In this document: in pieces, positions 24,852 through 33,403 of the stretch | Numbering within the stretch: the first letter of the stretch is position 1 | Layout: each line of letters begins with the position of its first letter | Source: an uncultured Granulosicoccaceae bacterium | Lineage (GTDB): Bacteria; Pseudomonadota; Gammaproteobacteria; Granulosicoccales; Granulosicoccaceae | Direction of reading: 5' to 3' | Assembly (NCBI GenBank): GCA_938041955.1 | Contig: CALISD010000010.1 | Span: 62,001-126,000 of the forward strand | DNA: 64,000 nt | Made by a program: the position numbers and the translations under genes | Notes under the pieces: generated by a model | Seen by the model: the letters and a program-made list of their open reading frames with translations, nothing else | What the model was told of the DNA's origin: nothing | Databases searched by the model: none

Positions 24852-26234
24852 ATGACCCTCAAGCTCTACGATACTTACCATCGCGAACTGCGCGACTTTG
24901 TTCCAATAAAAGACGATGGCAGCGTCGGCCTCTACTGCTGTGGCCCGACCGTGTACAACTATGCTCACATCGGCAATTTGCGCACCTACATTTTTGAAGA
25001 TGTACTGCGGCGCGTGCTTGAACACAATAACTACAAGGTTGACCACGTCGTTAATATCACCGATGTCGGCCACCTGGTTTCAGATGCGGATGACGGCGAA
25101 GACAAAATGGAAACCGGCTCGGCCCGCACGGGTAAGACCGCTTGGGAAATCGCAGACATCTATACACAGGCGTTTTTTGATGATCTGCAACATCTGAACA
25201 TCCTGTCGCCGACCATCACCTGCAAAGCCACTGACCATATCGCAGAGCAAATCGTCGCCATACAACAGATTGAAGCAAAAGGGATGACCTACATCACCAG
25301 CGATGGCGTCTACTTTGATACCAATCAGGATCCCGATTACGGCTATTTAGCCAGACTCAACATTGAAGGCCTGCAAGAAGGGGCTCGGGTCGACAAGGGC
25401 GAGAAGCGCAACCCTACCGATTTTGCACTATGGAAATTCAGCCCGGAAAATGAACAACGACAGATGGAATGGGAAAGCCCTTGGGGCAAAGGGTTCCCCG
25501 GCTGGCATATTGAATGTTCCGCTATGGCGGCAAAATATTTGGGCCCGCTATTCGATATTCACTGCGGTGGAAAAGACCATATTCCCATTCACCACAGCAA
25601 TGAAATTGCACAGGCGCAAGCCTGCTATGGCACCAAACTATCAAACTACTGGATGCATGGCTACTTCCTGCAAACTGACAAAACCAAGATGTCTAAATCC
25701 AGTGGTGAGTTTTTGCGCATGCAAACACTGATTGATCAGGGACACGACCCTATCGCCTATCGCTACTTATGTTTGTTGGCGCACTATCGCAGTGACATTA
25801 ACTTCAGTTGGGATACCCTGCAAAGTGCCACCACGGCCCTCAACAGACTAAGAGACACCTACTTCAATTGGCCGGACGCCGGCACCCCCAGCAAAGACTT
25901 TACGGAACGCTTCACCTCGTTTGTAAACGATGACTTGAACACATCACAGGCAATCGCACTCATCTGGGAACTACTGAAATCATCTGATGTAACTGATGCT
26001 GACAAAAAAGCCACTGTCACTTTATTCGATTCGGTCCTCGGGCTTCGTTTGCCTGAGTGGGCACCGCAAGCCAGAGCAGAGGTACCGGACCAAATCATGA
26101 CATTGGTAGAAGCACGCCAACAGGCACGCACAGATAAAGACTGGGCAGCGGCGGATAAAGCCCGTGATGATCTTGCAGCCCTGGGCTATGAAGTTGTCGA
26201 TACTCCGGACGGACCGGACGTTCGAAAGATCTAA
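24852..26234 (+). CDS. cysS: Cysteinyl-tRNA synthetase
   Basis: A 460-residue class I aminoacyl-tRNA synthetase that charges tRNA(Cys) with cysteine. It has the zinc/cysteine-binding start YCCGPTVYNYAHIGN (HIGN is the HIGH motif), the GWHIECSAM zinc-ligand motif, IHCGGKDHIPIHHSNEIAQ and KTKMSKSSGEF (KMSKS). Length and motif order fit bacterial CysRS; the C-terminal DALR-like and anticodon-binding parts are present (DKDWAAADKARDDLAALGYEVVDTPDG). Start at ATG 24852. The broken alaX gene is 47 bp upstream on the same strand. Confidence 0.97.
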   Translation: MTLKLYDTYHRELRDFVPIKDDGSVGLYCCGPTVYNYAHIGNLRTYIFEDVLRRVLEHNNYKVDHVVNITDVGHLVSDADDGEDKMETGSARTGKTAWEIADIYTQAFFDDLQHLNILSPTITCKATDHIAEQIVAIQQIEAKGMTYITSDGVYFDTNQDPDYGYLARLNIEGLQEGARVDKGEKRNPTDFALWKFSPENEQRQMEWESPWGKGFPGWHIECSAMAAKYLGPLFDIHCGGKDHIPIHHSNEIAQAQACYGTKLSNYWMHGYFLQTDKTKMSKSSGEFLRMQTLIDQGHDPIAYRYLCLLAHYRSDINFSWDTLQSATTALNRLRDTYFNWPDAGTPSKDFTERFTSFVNDDLNTSQAIALIWELLKSSDVTDADKKATVTLFDSVLGLRLPEWAPQARAEVPDQIMTLVEARQQARTDKDWAAADKARDDLAALGYEVVDTPDGPDVRKI

Positions 26235-26243
26235 TCGCGCAGT

Positions 26244-26266
26244 CCAGGGGCGTCGATCGCCCTTGG
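26244..26266 (+). terminator. Terminator-like hairpin after cysS
   Basis: Stem CCAGGGGCG/CGCCCTTGG (one G-T pair) with loop TCGAT begins about 10 bp after the cysS stop. No T-tract follows directly; TTTTTTT occurs about 20 bp further on (26285-26291), so this is only a possible terminator. Confidence 0.4.
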
Positions 26267-26940
26267 TCTTGCTCAGGTACCGGTGTTTTTTTACGATTTT
26301 TACGTGCTGTATATCCGGCACGGGCAGATGCGCTTTGCCCTGGTGTCTCTGCATTTATTGCCGAAACTTTTGATTGATACTGATCAATTAACACTCCTCC
26401 GTCGAAAACAACACCGCGCTTCTTTTTACAGTTACACACCTTGCGAGCACACATTAAGCTGCACGGGAAGCAAGCGAAAATCGCATCCACCGTTGGCAAG
26501 CAGCCAATATAAAACCATACAGAGCCTGCACTGAAATCCGACAGATGGGCCAGTGAATCAACGGCCAGCACGTCATTCTTAAATCCGACCAGTCATTGCT
26601 AAAACGGACGTGGCCGCAATGACGCAATTTGTATTGAGGTTTATGTTCAATACATTTTTACGCGAACCGCCGTTACGCGATTATTTTTCGTGAACCCATT
26701 AATTCCTGATGCATAGCAGAAATCTACTTTTAACTCCGCCCGGAAAAATAAGTCTATGCACCCTAACGGATTTACAGTTGCCTCTCGTCAGAAGGCCACC
26801 CTGTAACCAATAAAACCACTCCTCAACTGTGAACCAGTGCTTATAAACTCGCACCAGATGGCAACAAACTCAATCAATTGACTTAACAAACCGATGCATC
26901 GTTATAGCTTTGTAAAAATCTATGGTCGAAGGAATTTAAT
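26267..26940. other. Non-coding stretch between cysS and the beta-barrel gene
   Basis: About 670 bp with stops in all frames and no family matches. It is AT-richer than the flanking genes towards its right end. No tRNA, riboswitch or repeat was recognised. The promoter for the beta-barrel gene should be in the last 100 bp; TTGACT at 26878 with TATAGC at 26903 is a weak candidate (19-bp spacer). Confidence 0.45.
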
Positions 26941-27516
26941 GTGAAGTCAGTCATTCGGAATTTTTTAATCAGCACCGCATTGCTCGTATCAGCGCCACTG
27001 GCGGCAGACGGCCCGGAGTTGCGATTTGGCTTTGACATCGGCGGTGCAGAAATAGGCACATTGGAATTCACTGATGGTTCATCATCCAGCATAGATGCGG
27101 GTACCGGCATGTATGTAGAAGCAGGCTATCAATTTCAAACACCACTTTTTAATCGTGGGAATCTGAGCACCGAACTATCAGTGGGCTATAAAACCGATGG
27201 TGCATACGCCAGCAACGTTTCTGTGGATTTCTCCAGATTTACCGCAAGCTTAACGCAATACGTACGCAACGGACGAATTCGCTTCGGCCTCGGCTTCACC
27301 GGTCACTATAGAAACAAACTCAGTATCGAAAGTGACAACGGCGGCGAACTTGAAGACATGATAAATAATTCGCACGGCTTGGCATTGCTTGCAGATATGC
27401 AACTAAGATCAGACTGGAGAATCGGCCTGCGTGTGGTCAACATGGACTACACCAACTACGGTGAAAAATTCAGTGCCAATAGCGCCGGTGTTTTTATGGG
27501 CTATGCGTTTAAATAG
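26941..27516 (+). CDS. Outer-membrane beta-barrel protein
   Basis: A 191-residue secreted protein with a signal peptide (about residues 1-21, ending SAPLAA) and then alternating aromatic/hydrophobic strands with glycine-rich turns, such as LRFGFDIGGAEIG, YVEAGYQF, LSVGYKTDG and MGYAFK at the C-terminus. The aromatic/hydrophobic ending (GVFMGYAFK) suits BAM-dependent insertion. It resembles small OmpW/OprF-like or opacity-type barrels of eight strands. Start is GTG at 26941 with AAGGAA about 8 nt upstream. Function unknown; the gene is convergent with the DUF3750 gene (stops 26 bp apart). Confidence 0.72.
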   Translation: MKSVIRNFLISTALLVSAPLAADGPELRFGFDIGGAEIGTLEFTDGSSSSIDAGTGMYVEAGYQFQTPLFNRGNLSTELSVGYKTDGAYASNVSVDFSRFTASLTQYVRNGRIRFGLGFTGHYRNKLSIESDNGGELEDMINNSHGLALLADMQLRSDWRIGLRVVNMDYTNYGEKFSANSAGVFMGYAFK

Positions 27517-27541
27517 TTACTGTATCTTTTGCCCGGCTTCG

Positions 27542-27988
27542 TCAAACATGTGCACGTCCAGCCAAACGGCAGTAATGTTTCCCCAAACCTTTCCGGCCAA
27601 GATTGTACTGACCCAATAACACCCATTGCACATAGGTGTTGCTGTTGGGGCCCGGCCAGTAACGATACTTACTACACCAGGGATATTGCTCTGGCGTTTG
27701 TCGAATCCGTTCAATTAAATAATGCGCCTCACTGCCAGTCCACGACTTAAGCTGATAGGCGACACCATTACCAACGCCCTGGGTCGGTGGCAATAAGTCT
27801 TTATGCAGATGATCCCAGCTTTCGCCCACGTCATTACAAATCGCATTGGCGGTTTGCCACACCTCCCAGCGCGATTGCTGACCACAGTCATCAATGACAA
27901 ACCAATGATGATCGGCGATCTTACCCAGCATCGGTATTTTTGACGCCCACAAACTTACTTCGTGACGATCGCTGTTATCTTCACCCAT
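27542..27988 (-). CDS. DUF3750-domain protein
   Basis: A 148-residue protein that I assign to DUF3750 by the blocks RWEVWQ, WDHLHKDLLP, YLIERI...YPW and PGPNSNTYVQWVLLG. The function of this family is not established. Its start ATG (27988) overlaps the stop of the upstream ferritin-VIT gene by 8 bp, so the two are translationally coupled and may share a role in iron or membrane physiology. No signal peptide or transmembrane helix is evident. Confidence 0.78.
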   Translation of the reverse strand: MGEDNSDRHEVSLWASKIPMLGKIADHHWFVIDDCGQQSRWEVWQTANAICNDVGESWDHLHKDLLPPTQGVGNGVAYQLKSWTGSEAHYLIERIRQTPEQYPWCSKYRYWPGPNSNTYVQWVLLGQYNLGRKGLGKHYCRLAGRAHV

Positions 27989-28964
27989 GACCAATAATGA
28001 TTCCTGCGGCGAAAACCAGAGCGCCACCGAGCAAAACCTGAAAAGCTGCCCTGCCCCACGGCGTGTCCATATATCGGTTTTGTATCCACGTGATGGCCCA
28101 CAGCTCTACAAACACTATAGCAATGGCCACTGTTGTAGCTATCTTAAAACTTGGAATGAGATACGGGAGTGTGTGGCCCAGACCGCCGATGGTAGTCATG
28201 ATACCCGATGACAGACCGCGTTTGATCGGCGAACCACGACCCGACAACACCCCGTCATCATGCGCCGCTTCGGTAAACCCCATAGAGATACCGGCACCAA
28301 TAGAGGCCGACAGACCAACTAAAAATGTCTTCCAGGTATCACCGGTTGCAAAGGCAGCCGCGAAGATAGGTGCTAAAGTAGAGATAGAACCATCCATCAA
28401 CCCCGCCAGACCCGGTTGTATATAGGTCAGTAAAAACTGACGCTTTTCTACATTTTCTTCTTCATCCCGAACACCATCCGGCAACAACTCCTTCTCTAAC
28501 AACGTGGCAGACTCATGATGCTCTGCCTCCGCCAAGGCGAGGTCACCCAGCAAACGACGAGTGTCAGCATCCATTGTTCGTGCAGCGGCTGCATGATAAA
28601 AGCGCTCCGCTGTGCGTTCCATTTGCTCCGCTTGCGTACGGGTTTTTTCTAAACTCAACGGACGCACTAGCCAGTCTGGCTTGCGCTCATAGTAGCCGCG
28701 CACATGCTCACGGCGTATTAGCGGAATTGAATCACCAAAACGTTTTTTAAACAGATCTATCAGCCACTGGCGATGAAGATCTTCCTCTTCTGCCATACCT
28801 TCAAAAATCTTTGCCGATGCCGGAAAGTCGGCCCGCAGGCCATCAGCATAGGCACGATATATTCTGCCATCGTCTTCTTCCGCTGAAATTGCCAGTGCAA
28901 GAATTTCTTTTTCTGAAAGCGACTGAAAAGTCCTGCGCCCCGATGAGAAGAATTTGGTGATCAA
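27981..28964 (-). CDS. Ferritin-like/VIT fusion iron exporter (MbfA/Er-VIT type)
   Basis: A 327-residue two-domain protein. The N-terminal ~150 residues form a rubrerythrin-like four-helix bundle with four acidic/His iron-site helices (AISAEEDDGRIY, MAEEEDLHRQW, ERTAERFYHAAAA, LALAEAEHHESA). The C-terminal part has about five transmembrane helices of the VIT1/CCC1 type (TYIQPGLAGLMDGSISTLAP, TGDTWKTFLVGLSASIG). Proteins with this fusion (MbfA) export iron and protect against peroxide stress in alphaproteobacteria. Start looks like TTG at 28964 with a GGGG ribosome site. The downstream DUF3750 gene overlaps by 8 bp. Confidence 0.9.
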   Translation of the reverse strand: MITKFFSSGRRTFQSLSEKEILALAISAEEDDGRIYRAYADGLRADFPASAKIFEGMAEEEDLHRQWLIDLFKKRFGDSIPLIRREHVRGYYERKPDWLVRPLSLEKTRTQAEQMERTAERFYHAAAARTMDADTRRLLGDLALAEAEHHESATLLEKELLPDGVRDEEENVEKRQFLLTYIQPGLAGLMDGSISTLAPIFAAAFATGDTWKTFLVGLSASIGAGISMGFTEAAHDDGVLSGRGSPIKRGLSSGIMTTIGGLGHTLPYLIPSFKIATTVAIAIVFVELWAITWIQNRYMDTPWGRAAFQVLLGGALVFAAGIIIGHG

Positions 28965-29032
28965 TGAATTACCCCGTTATGAATCGTCTAATGAAACATG
29001 CTGCTGAACAATGTGCCGTTTGTTAGTTGAAG

Positions 29033-31318
29033 TCAGGCCTTGTTATCCTGCAAATGTTGCCAAACTCTATAAGGCGTGTACGGCATATCCATCGGTCCGG
29101 CACCCAGTTGTCTTAATATATCCATCATTGCATTGGACAACGCAGGCAACGAACCGGAACAACCTGATTCCCCCACCCCCTTAGAGCCCAACTCGTTTAA
29201 CGCAGTGGGTACAGCGTGTGTATCTGTCACCATGCTTTGTACCAAGCCTGCACGCGGCATAGCGTAATCGAGAAAACTGCCAGACAATAGCTGCGCCTGA
29301 TCATCATAAACCACCGCCTCGGTAAAGGCCTGACCGGCGCCCTGCACTACTCCACCATGCACCTGCCCTCTGACAAGCTCCGGATTAATGACGTTACCAA
29401 GATCATCTACCGCTGCGTAGGCAACAATTTCAACAACACCCGTGTCTGGGTCAAGTTCACACTCAGCAACATGACAGCCATTGGGATAATTCGCACCCGT
29501 TGTGGTTTCCGCTGTCACGTTAAACGGGTGCTCTTCCTCACCTGCCACCTGACTCACAAGTTCATTTAAATGAATACTGTTAGTAGCACTGCGGTCATGG
29601 AAACGGCCACCATCAAATGCAATATCATCTACGTCTACTGACAGCGCAACTGCCGCATAGGGCTTGGCTTTTTCTATCACCGCTGCGATCAAAAGCTTAA
29701 ACGCAGACCCGACCCCGTATAGGGACCTCGACCCACCTGTGCCATTGCCGATCAATTGCTGCTTTGCATCCCCTGCCTGGTAAGATATTTGACTAACACT
29801 GATACCCAGACCCTCACCCACAATTTGTGCGAAGGACGTTTCATGCCCCTGACCAGACGGGCCTGTTACTGCAAACAAGGTCAGTGTGCCATCACCACTA
29901 AATTTGCATGAGACCTGATCTTTCGGTGCACCACCTGCGCCGGATTTTTCAACGTAATAACCCACACCAATACCACGAATTTTTCTTTGAAGACTTGCTG
30001 CCTTCCGACGTTCTGAAAAACTACTGTAGTTTGCCAGATCCAATGCTTTATCAAGCACCGCTGAAAAATCACCGCAATCATATTCAGTACCATTGGCAGT
30101 CATGTACGGAAACGCCTCTTTACTAATAAGGTTTTTCTTTCTAAATTCAACTGCGTCCAACTGGTGTTCCGCGGCGGCTTGATCAATTAACCGTTCGATT
30201 GCAAATGCTATATCCGGGCGGCCTGCGCCACGGTAGGCTGTCACCGGAACCTTGTTAGTGTATACGAGCGTTGACTGCATATATAAAGCAGGAATTTGAT
30301 ACGCGCCGCCCATAGTCACTGACAGATTATTGGTACCTATAAAACCCCCGAAATAACAATTGTACGCCCCAAGGTCTACGGTATCGTCAAAACGCAAAGC
30401 CGTGATCTGGTCATCCTTGTCTAAAGCAACTGATCCGGTCAGCGTTAGTGCCCGTCCATGCCATTCGCCAATAAATAGCTCTGAACGTCTGGCTACCCAC
30501 TTTACCGGTCGCTTTAACTGTTGTGCGGCCAGCACAAGCAACCCATGCTCGGAGCCTGGCCCTCCGCGAAGCCCGAAAGATCCACCCACATCTTCGGTGA
30601 CAATTTCTATATCCGAAGCTTGTAGACCCGTAATACCAGCAAGTGCTGCGCGCATACCCAGCAAGCCTTGTGTTGGCGTATAAACTGTGGTGACATCAGT
30701 GGTGGCGTTATAGTCTACCAACGCAGCACGAGGCTCTAACGGCGCACCACACAAACGCTGGCTTTCCATAGTAAGTGTTGTTGTTCGATCTGCGGTAGCA
30801 AATGCCTGCTCCACTTTTTTGCTGTCACCAGACTCGTATACTAACGATAGATTACTGGACGCATTGATGTGCAACTGTTCTGCATTCTGCGTAAGCGCCT
30901 GTTCAGTACTCGCGATCGGCGCCAGCTCACGATAATCTACTTCTACCAACTCGGCGGCATCGTGGGCGATGTCTTCACTGATGGCTACCACCATTGCAAC
31001 GGCCTGTCCTACAAAGCGCACCCGATCAATGGCAAGCAATGGCATCGCATTTTTTATGATGACTTCACCATGAGCGCCGACAATGTCAGGTCCGGCAGGT
31101 ATCGGTGAAAACCCACTCGCAGTGACATCCGCGGCGGTATACACCGCAACCACACCGGCGACACTCCTGGCAACTTCAATGTCAATCGACATGATCTCTG
31201 CATGAGCGCGATCAGAACGCACAATGGACGCATGTATTTGCCCTTCCAGGTTCCAGTCCGCAGTAAACTTACCGGACCCCGTGATAAGCCTGCGATCTTC
31301 ATGGCGTAACAACGTCAT
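29033..31318 (-). CDS. Xanthine dehydrogenase-family molybdopterin-binding subunit
   Basis: A 761-residue large subunit of a molybdenum hydroxylase (xanthine oxidase/CoxL family). Recognisable are the N-terminal RRLITGSGKFTADW, the VGGSFGLRG segment, TAYRGAGRPD, the VTGPSGQGHETSFAQ cofactor-binding block, and the C-terminal GSKGVGESGCSGSLPALSNAMMD, containing the catalytic Glu (GVGES). It hydroxylates an N-heterocycle or aldehyde using Mo-MCD. Its ATG overlaps the stop of the 2Fe-2S subunit gene (ATGA). No FAD subunit gene is adjacent. No signal peptide is seen. Confidence 0.9.
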   Translation of the reverse strand: MTLLRHEDRRLITGSGKFTADWNLEGQIHASIVRSDRAHAEIMSIDIEVARSVAGVVAVYTAADVTASGFSPIPAGPDIVGAHGEVIIKNAMPLLAIDRVRFVGQAVAMVVAISEDIAHDAAELVEVDYRELAPIASTEQALTQNAEQLHINASSNLSLVYESGDSKKVEQAFATADRTTTLTMESQRLCGAPLEPRAALVDYNATTDVTTVYTPTQGLLGMRAALAGITGLQASDIEIVTEDVGGSFGLRGGPGSEHGLLVLAAQQLKRPVKWVARRSELFIGEWHGRALTLTGSVALDKDDQITALRFDDTVDLGAYNCYFGGFIGTNNLSVTMGGAYQIPALYMQSTLVYTNKVPVTAYRGAGRPDIAFAIERLIDQAAAEHQLDAVEFRKKNLISKEAFPYMTANGTEYDCGDFSAVLDKALDLANYSSFSERRKAASLQRKIRGIGVGYYVEKSGAGGAPKDQVSCKFSGDGTLTLFAVTGPSGQGHETSFAQIVGEGLGISVSQISYQAGDAKQQLIGNGTGGSRSLYGVGSAFKLLIAAVIEKAKPYAAVALSVDVDDIAFDGGRFHDRSATNSIHLNELVSQVAGEEEHPFNVTAETTTGANYPNGCHVAECELDPDTGVVEIVAYAAVDDLGNVINPELVRGQVHGGVVQGAGQAFTEAVVYDDQAQLLSGSFLDYAMPRAGLVQSMVTDTHAVPTALNELGSKGVGESGCSGSLPALSNAMMDILRQLGAGPMDMPYTPYRVWQHLQDNKA

Positions 31319-31824
31319 GATTTTTGGCCCGTCGAGATTAATCCTTCGTTGCGGTGGCTCGCTGCCATCTCAGTTTGAGCGGCACGAACCGCAGATTCAA
31401 TATTGAGGTAGCCCGTGCAGCGGCAAAGATTCCCGGACAGGCCTTCACGAATTTCCTGATCTGTCGGATGCGGATTAGTACTTAGCAGCTCGATCGTTGC
31501 CATGATCATCCCCGGGGTGCAGTATCCACACTGCAGGCCATGACATGCAGAAAATGCTGCCTGAACCGGGTGCAGTTGATCGTCATCGGCGACACCTTCT
31601 ATGGTGGTGATTTCTGCTCCCTGCGCCTGCACCGCCAGCACTGTGCAGGACTTCACCGCCTGGCTGTTGAGTCGAATGGTGCAACATCCACATTGACTGG
31701 TATCACAACCAACGTGAGTACCCGTGAGTTGCAGTTTATCCCGCAGCGCATCGACCAGGAGTGTCCTGTCCTCCACATCAATCTGGACGGAATCGCCGTT
31801 AACGGTAAACGCTACATTAGTCAT
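31315..31824 (-). CDS. 2Fe-2S subunit of molybdenum hydroxylase
   Basis: A 169-residue protein with two iron-sulphur domains. The first plant-type cluster motif is GCDTSQCGCCTIRLNSQAVKSC, beginning near residue 38; the second all-helical domain has CGYCTPGMIM and CRCTGYLNI. It carries electrons from the Mo subunit. Start was placed at ATG 31824, which has GGAAG 6 nt upstream; the longer frame to 31836 lacks it. It overlaps the Mo subunit gene by 4 bp. Confidence 0.92.
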   Translation of the reverse strand: MTNVAFTVNGDSVQIDVEDRTLLVDALRDKLQLTGTHVGCDTSQCGCCTIRLNSQAVKSCTVLAVQAQGAEITTIEGVADDDQLHPVQAAFSACHGLQCGYCTPGMIMATIELLSTNPHPTDQEIREGLSGNLCRCTGYLNIESAVRAAQTEMAASHRNEGLISTGQKS

Positions 31825-32094
31825 AATCACTTCCAATTACGGGTTTCAGATCTCTCCGGTTGCTAGTTTACACCACTCACACAGGCCTTCGTCCAGGCTC
31901 TGGACAGAGTCTCAATGAGACCGCTAGAGCCGCACAGTGGCATCACCTGAAAACTTTCCCATCGAGTGCCGAGTACCGATATAATCGACTCGTCAGTGCC
32001 TGAACAAGGCGCCGAGCTTTTGCAGTGGCTTTTAACATGCCTGCCGCTATGCCGTGCATCTGCCCATTTCACAACCGATATCCGGAGGAATCCA

Positions 32095-33354
32095 ATGGCA
32101 AAATTTGCCGTAACAGCAGTGACTATTGCGCTCCTGGCCGCCAGCAATCTGGTGTTTGCCGAAGACGACGTAGCAACACTAAAAGAAGAAATCACGGGAT
32201 TGCAGACCAAACTAAGTAACGTCACCCGTGGTCGTGACTACCTGCTTGGTGAGTTCAACTCCACCAAAACAAAACTCAGCAACGTGACGCGAGGCCGTGA
32301 CTACCTTTTAGGAGAATTCAATTCTGCAAAAGCAGACAAAGCTGAAATTGAAAGCAACCTGACTCGCGCCAACGAAAAGAGCAAAACACTAGACGCTCGA
32401 TTAAGGCGTGCGATTGCCCACTCCAAATCTACACGATCTACCCTTGAAAGCCAGCTGGCCACCGCAACCGCTGATCAGAAGCACTTGCGAGCTCGACTGG
32501 GTCGAGCGATTGCCCACTCCAAGTCGACACGATCAACACTTGAAGACCAACTCGCTACTGCAACCGCTGACCGGAAGCACCTGCGAGCGCGACTGGGACG
32601 GGCGATTGCCCACTCCAAGTCGACACGATCAACACTTGAAGACCAACTCGCTGCTGCAACCGCTGACCAGAAGCACCTGCGAGCGCGACTGGGACGGGCG
32701 ATCGCCTACTCCAAGTCGACACGATCAACGCTTGAAGACCAACTGGCTGCTGCAACCGCTGACCGGAAGCACCTGCGAGCGCGACTGGGACGGGCAATTG
32801 CCCACTCCAAGTCGACACGATCAACGCTTGAGAACCAACTGGCATCTGTCACAGTAGGGCGGGACCACCTGCGATCGAAATTGCAAAACACCCTCAGCGC
32901 CCCTGCGACATGGGCCTCCGACGTAAACGCAAAGCTGGCTTCGACTATCGATGGTCTGGAGGGAACACAAGTTACCGTCGACTCCAATGACAACGTTAAT
33001 GTCCGGGTTGGAAACACTGGCTTGTTTAGAACCGGCGGCACGGTGCTCAGTGCTCCAGGCAGCAATTTACTTAGCCAAATTGCACAACAACTTGCCTTGC
33101 AAAGTGATGCTGATATCACCGTTATTGGTCATACAGACAATATTCCGGTAGGTGAAGGCAATCGCTTCAACAACAATTCGGAGCTATCTTTTGCGCGTGC
33201 CTCATCAACACTGCAGTTTCTGCGCGATTCCGGCGTGCCCGCTGAAAACCTTTCTGCAGCAGGTTATGGCGAAGATTACCCCATTGCATCCAACGATACT
33301 CCAGAGGGAAGACAGCAAAACCGACGCGTTGAAATTGTCCTGAAACAAAAATAA
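32095..33354 (+). CDS. OmpA-like protein with tandem coiled-coil repeats
   Basis: A 419-residue envelope protein: signal peptide (MAKFAVTAVTIALLAASNLVFA), two 21-residue repeats (about 38-79, TKLSNVTRGRDYLLGEFNS), five near-identical 32-residue repeats (about 99-258, LRARLGRAIAHSKSTRSTLE), and a C-terminal OmpA/MotB-type peptidoglycan-binding domain (about 310-419: VIGHTDNIPVGEG, NSELSFARASSTLQFL, GYGEDYPIASNDTPEGRQQNRRVEI). The repeats are charged and helical and probably form a rod holding the OmpA domain away from the outer membrane, or a multimer. Start ATG 32095 has GGAGGA upstream. Convergent with glk. Domain call firm; role of the rod is inference. Confidence 0.87.
   Translation: MAKFAVTAVTIALLAASNLVFAEDDVATLKEEITGLQTKLSNVTRGRDYLLGEFNSTKTKLSNVTRGRDYLLGEFNSAKADKAEIESNLTRANEKSKTLDARLRRAIAHSKSTRSTLESQLATATADQKHLRARLGRAIAHSKSTRSTLEDQLATATADRKHLRARLGRAIAHSKSTRSTLEDQLAAATADQKHLRARLGRAIAYSKSTRSTLEDQLAAATADRKHLRARLGRAIAHSKSTRSTLENQLASVTVGRDHLRSKLQNTLSAPATWASDVNAKLASTIDGLEGTQVTVDSNDNVNVRVGNTGLFRTGGTVLSAPGSNLLSQIAQQLALQSDADITVIGHTDNIPVGEGNRFNNNSELSFARASSTLQFLRDSGVPAENLSAAGYGEDYPIASNDTPEGRQQNRRVEIVLKQK
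32206..32331 (+). repeat. Two-copy 63-bp repeat in the OmpA-like gene
   Basis: Two adjacent 21-codon units (32206-32268 and 32269-32331), encoding TKLSNVTRGRDYLLGEFNS plus two residues, with many silent differences at the DNA level. The protein repeat is therefore older than the 96-bp array further on. Confidence 0.8.
32389..32868 (+). repeat. Five-copy 96-bp tandem repeat in the OmpA-like gene
   Basis: Five units of 32 codons at 32389-32484, 32485-32580, 32581-32676, 32677-32772 and 32773-32868. Units 2 to 5 are near-identical at the DNA level (AAGTCGACACGATCAAC is shared), so the array has expanded recently by recombination; unit 1 is more diverged. Copy number may vary between strains. 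Confidence 0.9.
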
Positions 33355-33366
33355 GTTGTTGTCGAC

Positions 33367-33392
33367 ACAGCGCACCGGATAAGGTGCGCTGT
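33367..33392. terminator. Bidirectional hairpin between ompA-like gene and glk
   Basis: A perfect 10-bp stem ACAGCGCACC/GGTGCGCTGT with loop GGATAA between two convergent genes. There is no proper T-run on either side, so strength is uncertain. Confidence 0.55.
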
Positions 33393-33403
33393 AGTATCGC
33401 GAT

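Noticed and set aside
26095..26571. 158-codon - strand frame over the end of cysS
   Set aside because: It overlaps the 3' part of cysS antisense and shows no family features or ribosome site.
32408..32857. 149-codon frame inside the OmpA-like gene repeats
   Set aside because: It only reflects the 96-bp tandem repeat read in another frame.
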